DNA of 18,171 nt from Asticcacaulis sp. (GTDB taxonomy: Bacteria > Pseudomonadota > Alphaproteobacteria > Caulobacterales > Caulobacteraceae). Positions 15,429 through 18,171 of this stretch are shown here, in pieces. Numbering within the stretch: the stretch's first letter is position 1; every line of letters begins with the position of its first letter. Under the pieces are notes generated by a model. It did not search any database. It had not been told where the DNA came from and saw only the letters and a list, made by a program, of their open reading frames with translations. The translations under genes were made by a program, and so were the position numbers. The DNA lies in contig NZ_JAIWNX010000274.1 in the NCBI RefSeq assembly GCF_020217185.1, forward strand, positions 1 through 18,171, given 5' to 3'.

Positions 15429-16250
15429 TTAAAAAATTTCTCCGTAAACTTGGCCACCACTAAGTATCACAACTTCATGGCCATTTTTTCGGACTGCATT
15501 GCCCGGCGCCCCACCGACACGAGAAAGACTCTGGCCAGGCATTGCGGCATTGCCGCCCGCCCCGCCTACAACGCCGCGTGTCCCGCCGCTTCCGCCGCCG
15601 CCCGGCGAACCCACGCGACCCAGAGCGCCCACTTCAAAATAACCGGTGTCGGACGCTCGCGCACTACCGCCGAGGCCCGGGTCTCCGTTGGGAAAACCAC
15701 CGCCTCCACCGCTGCCGCCCAGTCCTGCTGCTGCCTCAGCTCCGGCCCCGCCACCGCCGCCGCCTTTGACCGACGCGCCTTTAAGGATCACGATGGTCAT
15801 CGGGGCCTGCACTGAAATGGCATCACCGCCCTTGCCGCCATCGCTGGGGGCCGGATCGCCACCATTGCCCCCCCGACCACCGCCGCCATAGACATTCCCA
15901 CGCACCACCAGCCAGATTTCAGCTGTTTCGGGCCATTGACCACTGACAAGCGCAGGGCCGCCATCCACGCCCTTCTTTCCGCCTGGCAAGCCCGTAATCA
16001 CCGCCTTGGCCGGCACTTCAAAAATGAAATCCGCCTTGGCCCCGCCATCATAACCAGCCTTATCGGCCATGTCTCGGAGGTTCCCCGCAGAGGTCACAGA
16101 AATAACCTTTGGATCAAAGTCCGCCTTGGTTTCCGGCATCTCATCCAGTGACTTGACCTGCGCCCATGTGGCACCCGTAGGCATACCAACTCCGAGCGAC
16201 ACGGCCAGCGACAGGGCCATCAGCCCGCATTTCAAAAGACCCGGTTTCAC
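15429..16250 (-). CDS. Secreted glycine-rich protein resembling phage Gp38-type polyglycine adhesins
   Basis: The 273-residue product starts at GTG 16250, preceded by GGGGAGAGAGAGCG, an excellent ribosome binding site. A signal peptide (1-31, ending ATWA) is followed by an acidic segment (32-75). About 110-260 is glycine-rich: NVYGGGGRGGNGGDP, GASVKGGGGGGAGAEAA, GLGGSGGGGGFPNGDPG, GRVGSPGGGGSGGTRG, VVGGAGGNAAMPG. Between the glycine blocks are short hydrophobic strands (AEIWLVVRG, MTIVILKG), and the end reads GNAVRKNGHEVVILSGGQVYG. Alternating strands, poly-Gly loops and a closing GNAv-kNG-hexapeptide-G-vyG are features of tail-fibre tip proteins such as T-even Gp38, whose glycine motifs pack as polyglycine-II helices. 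Binding to a glycan or cell surface is inference. The gene lies between GH43 and the IS. No terminator is seen after it. Confidence 0.8.
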   Translation of the reverse strand: MKPGLLKCGLMALSLAVSLGVGMPTGATWAQVKSLDEMPETKADFDPKVISVTSAGNLRDMADKAGYDGGAKADFIFEVPAKAVITGLPGGKKGVDGGPALVSGQWPETAEIWLVVRGNVYGGGGRGGNGGDPAPSDGGKGGDAISVQAPMTIVILKGASVKGGGGGGAGAEAAAGLGGSGGGGGFPNGDPGLGGSARASDTGYFEVGALGRVGSPGGGGSGGTRGVVGGAGGNAAMPGQSLSRVGGAPGNAVRKNGHEVVILSGGQVYGEIF

Positions 16251-16354
16251 CGCTCTCTCTCCCCATAGGCGCTTCTGAAACAGGTCAGAAAGGTATCAAA
16301 AAAAAAACAGGCTTGGCTAAACATTGCAGGTGACATATCCCTCACGCCTCCACC

Positions 16355-17974
16355 CTATTCCATCGGCGCACAAATCGGCGACGCCGGAACCTTTGTATCC
16401 GCCGCCTCAACCAGAACGGCCTTTGGATAGAGGGCCTCCCATTCCTGAACAGCTACGGCGGCATTGGTTTTCCCATCGGTTGAGGCGTCAAACACCGCCT
16501 TCAGGCAACGTGTGGTAACCGGATCGAAGGCCACTTCGGTCCAGTTCCCGACCTCTGCCGTTGGATAGCTGGCGGAAATCGCCTTCCAGTCCTTTTCGGC
16601 GTCTGACCAGTATTCGAGGTGCCAGGCCCTGGGCGGCGCCACGCCTATACCGGAACCGGCCGGCTGATCGGCCCAGAAATAGAGGCGTGTTCCGTTGAAT
16701 TTCAGCGGCTGCTCCCACTGATAGACCAGCCACTGCTGCTTCGGATTGTTCGGCGACCACGTCCCCCAGGTATCCGGCGGCAACGGCGCTTCGCGCACCT
16801 TGCCGTCATTAAGGGCGCGGATCCAGTATTGCACCGGCACAGGTGAATTCGACGCCACGATGCGTGCCGCCGGGGCCAGATTACGCTGAGGCTGCGGGAC
16901 GGGTGCCGGCGCACGGGTCTGTTCGACTTTTTCAATAAGTGGCGGGTTTACGCTGTCGTCCCACGACAATTCATCGACGGCGACCGAGCGACGGAAGTGC
17001 CCGCCACCTTTGGCATCGGCCGTATGATAGGCGATGTACCACTTGCCCTTGAACTCGGAAATGCCCGGATGCGAGGTCGTCGAAGATACGGGATCGAGCA
17101 CAACCCCGCGATAGGTCCACGGCCCCAGGGGCGAGGTCGCTGTGCCATAGGCTATGCAGGCATAATAGACGGCCTCGGTACATTCCGAGTTCGGCCCCGC
17201 CGTGTTCCCGGCATAGGCCATGTAATAGATGCCCTTGCGCTTGAAAATCCACGGCGCTTCAAAAAAACCTTTCAGACCTGTGACATCGACAGGTGCCCCC
17301 TTGAACGTCACCATGTCACGTTCCAGTTCAACGCCTTTCAGGCGACCAAACGTCCCCCAATAGAGGTACACTCGGCCATCCTCATCGACCAGCACAGTCG
17401 GATCGATATTCTGAATATCGTTTTTAACCGGATAGGACTGTGACACGATCGGCCCGGAGGGGTGGGCATCGACCCAAGGCCCGGTGGGACTGTCGGACAC
17501 GGCCACACCGATAGCAAAACCGTCCTTGTTGGTTGAGCCCTTCTGCATCACCGGTGCATAGAGATAGAAGCGCTTATCCGGCCCTTGCACGATCTGCGCG
17601 GCATAGGCGCGGCCGGGTGTCGCCCATTTGAATACCGCATCCGGCTTCAGGAAGTGCGGATAATGGGTCCATTTGCCGGACTTAGGGTCATCGGTGACCA
17701 GCATCTGCCATTCGGGCATGATGAAGTCGTTGACACCCGGCTCCGCCGTGTCGCGCCCGGTGAGTATGTAGAGCTTGCCATCGGCCACCAGAGTCGCCGG
17801 ATCAGTCGTGTAGTCCTGACCATCCAACAGTATGGGGTTGTGGGTCGTCGCCACCTGTCGCGCCTCAAGAGCCGGAGCGGCCAGGGCCGAGCCACCGAAG
17901 CCTGCCAGACTAGTCAGGAGACTGGCCCCGGTGAACAGAGCCTTACACGCGGTCGTCATGAGGACAGGGCGCAC
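16355..17974 (-). CDS. Secreted glycoside hydrolase family 43 enzyme with C-terminal accessory domain
   Basis: GH43 enzymes cleave arabinose- or xylose-containing plant polysaccharides with inversion. The 539-residue product has a signal peptide (1-33, SALAA). The five-bladed propeller domain spans about 45-345. Catalytic residues are readable: general base D58 (YTTDPATLV), pKa modulator D191 (NIDPTVLVDEDG) and general acid E239 (GFFEAPWIF). H302 and H317 (SHPGISEFKGKWYIAYHTAD) fit the metal/structure positions. After a Pro-rich linker (355-370), a second module (about 365-520) has WIRALNDGKVREA, WGTWSPN and RLYFWAD, suggesting a discoidin-like jelly roll. Substrate cannot be fixed from sequence. 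The start is GTG 17974 with GAGG five bases before it; ATG 17959 lacks a ribosome site. Transcription starts from a promoter overlapped by an operator at 18012-18022. Confidence 0.93.
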   Translation of the reverse strand: MRPVLMTTACKALFTGASLLTSLAGFGGSALAAPALEARQVATTHNPILLDGQDYTTDPATLVADGKLYILTGRDTAEPGVNDFIMPEWQMLVTDDPKSGKWTHYPHFLKPDAVFKWATPGRAYAAQIVQGPDKRFYLYAPVMQKGSTNKDGFAIGVAVSDSPTGPWVDAHPSGPIVSQSYPVKNDIQNIDPTVLVDEDGRVYLYWGTFGRLKGVELERDMVTFKGAPVDVTGLKGFFEAPWIFKRKGIYYMAYAGNTAGPNSECTEAVYYACIAYGTATSPLGPWTYRGVVLDPVSSTTSHPGISEFKGKWYIAYHTADAKGGGHFRRSVAVDELSWDDSVNPPLIEKVEQTRAPAPVPQPQRNLAPAARIVASNSPVPVQYWIRALNDGKVREAPLPPDTWGTWSPNNPKQQWLVYQWEQPLKFNGTRLYFWADQPAGSGIGVAPPRAWHLEYWSDAEKDWKAISASYPTAEVGNWTEVAFDPVTTRCLKAVFDASTDGKTNAAVAVQEWEALYPKAVLVEAADTKVPASPICAPME

Positions 17975-18009
17975 GGAAACCTCATCGAAATGTCAGACAT
18001 AATGGATTA

Positions 18010-18037
18010 TTTATACCGTATACCAATTTTAATGCAA
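18010..18037 (-). promoter_or_regulatory. Promoter of the GH43 gene
   Basis: On the minus strand TTGCAT (18032-18037) and TATAAA (18010-18015) are separated by 16 bases, close to the sigma-70 consensus, 35 bases before the GTG start. The palindrome at 18012-18022 overlaps the -10, as for a repressor site. Confidence 0.6.
18012..18022. promoter_or_regulatory. Operator 1, palindrome TATAC-C-GTATA
   Basis: TATACCGTATA is a perfect 5+1+5 palindrome lying over the GH43 -10. A 12-base stretch including it (18012-18023) recurs as its exact reverse complement at 18113-18124. The type suits a GntR- or LacI-family repressor; the family cannot be told from the site. Confidence 0.65.
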
Positions 18038-18113
18038 GCCATTCTGGCTAATCCGCGAACCTGTGGACCAGGACCCCATCACGTTCCTTCTTGCGCCGCA
18101 TCATTGCATATTG

Positions 18114-18124
18114 TATACGGTATA
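18114..18124. promoter_or_regulatory. Operator 2, palindrome TATAC-G-GTATA
   Basis: Second copy of the site, inverted relative to the first, about 102 bases away centre to centre and 29 bases before the start of the divergent gene. A weak TTGCGC (18091-18096)-N17-TATACG pair would place it over that gene's -10. The spacing is near ten helical turns, compatible with looping between the two sites. Confidence 0.65.
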
Positions 18125-18153
18125 TATTCTTACGCAAGCAGTTGGAGTAAACA

Positions 18154-18171
18154 ATGAAAGTCGATTGGCGC
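18154..18171 (+). CDS. Start of a divergent gene, product not identifiable
   Basis: ATG 18154 is preceded by GGAG with a 6-base gap (18144-18147), an ideal ribosome binding site. Only MKVDWR is inside the window. Its position opposite GH43 with a shared operator pair suggests a carbohydrate-use gene or its regulator, but nothing in six codons tells which. Confidence 0.6.

Noticed and set aside
15643..15930. Glycine-codon repeats in the glycine-rich gene as a possible tandem repeat or CRISPR-like array
   Set aside because: Repeat units are irregular and in frame with a protein; there is no constant repeat with unique spacers.
16300..16320. Run of ten A between GH43 and the glycine-rich gene, possibly a terminator T-run for GH43
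   Set aside because: No convincing GC-rich stem precedes it on the minus strand.

Overview
The window looks like a chromosomal segment of an alphaproteobacterium, most likely of the Caulobacterales (Asticcacaulis/Brevundimonas/Caulobacter-like). This is an inference from gene content and style. DNA is GC-rich. The folate/FAD tRNA methylase TrmFO is present, SecD and SecF are fused, a GTTC-N7-GTTC LexA box of the alphaproteobacterial type precedes uvrA, and a secreted GH43 glycosidase sits beside an apparent sugar operator pair. No tRNA, rRNA or CRISPR array was seen.

Layout. 1-612 is the 3' end of a surface/pilus TadG-like protein. It converges on a small single-pass membrane protein (615-1196, minus). 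That gene is divergent from uvrA (1401-4334), and the shared 204-bp spacer holds the LexA box. An alpha-type carbonic anhydrase lipoprotein follows (4427-5281); its stop codon abuts that of a two-gene minus-strand operon of multi-pass membrane proteins (5282-7125) that look like diverged paralogues. trmFO (7159-8571) and a DUF1353-type lipoprotein (8595-9281) run on plus. They converge on a squalene/phytoene-synthase-fold protein (9291-9989, minus). Then come three minus-strand envelope-biogenesis genes: secDF (10082-12673), yajC (12785-13084, TTG start) and an NlpD-like LysM/LytM lipoprotein (13226-14362). Strong intrinsic terminators lie after secDF and between yajC and secDF.

14526-15405 is a complete 880-bp IS5-family insertion sequence with 18-bp inverted repeats and a TA target duplication. 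Beyond it are a secreted glycine-rich protein resembling phage Gp38-type polyglycine adhesins (15429-16250, minus), a GH43 enzyme with a C-terminal beta-sandwich-like module (16355-17974, minus), and the first codons of a divergent gene (18154 onward). The GH43 promoter and the divergent upstream region each carry the palindrome TATAC-N-GTATA, suggesting one repressor controls both sides of a carbohydrate-use locus.

Most of the window is housekeeping: DNA repair, tRNA modification, protein export and cell-envelope control. The accessory part is 14.5-18.2 kb. The least explained items are the possible SOS-linked membrane protein opposite uvrA, the paralogous membrane pair, the Gp38-like protein and the paired-operator locus.
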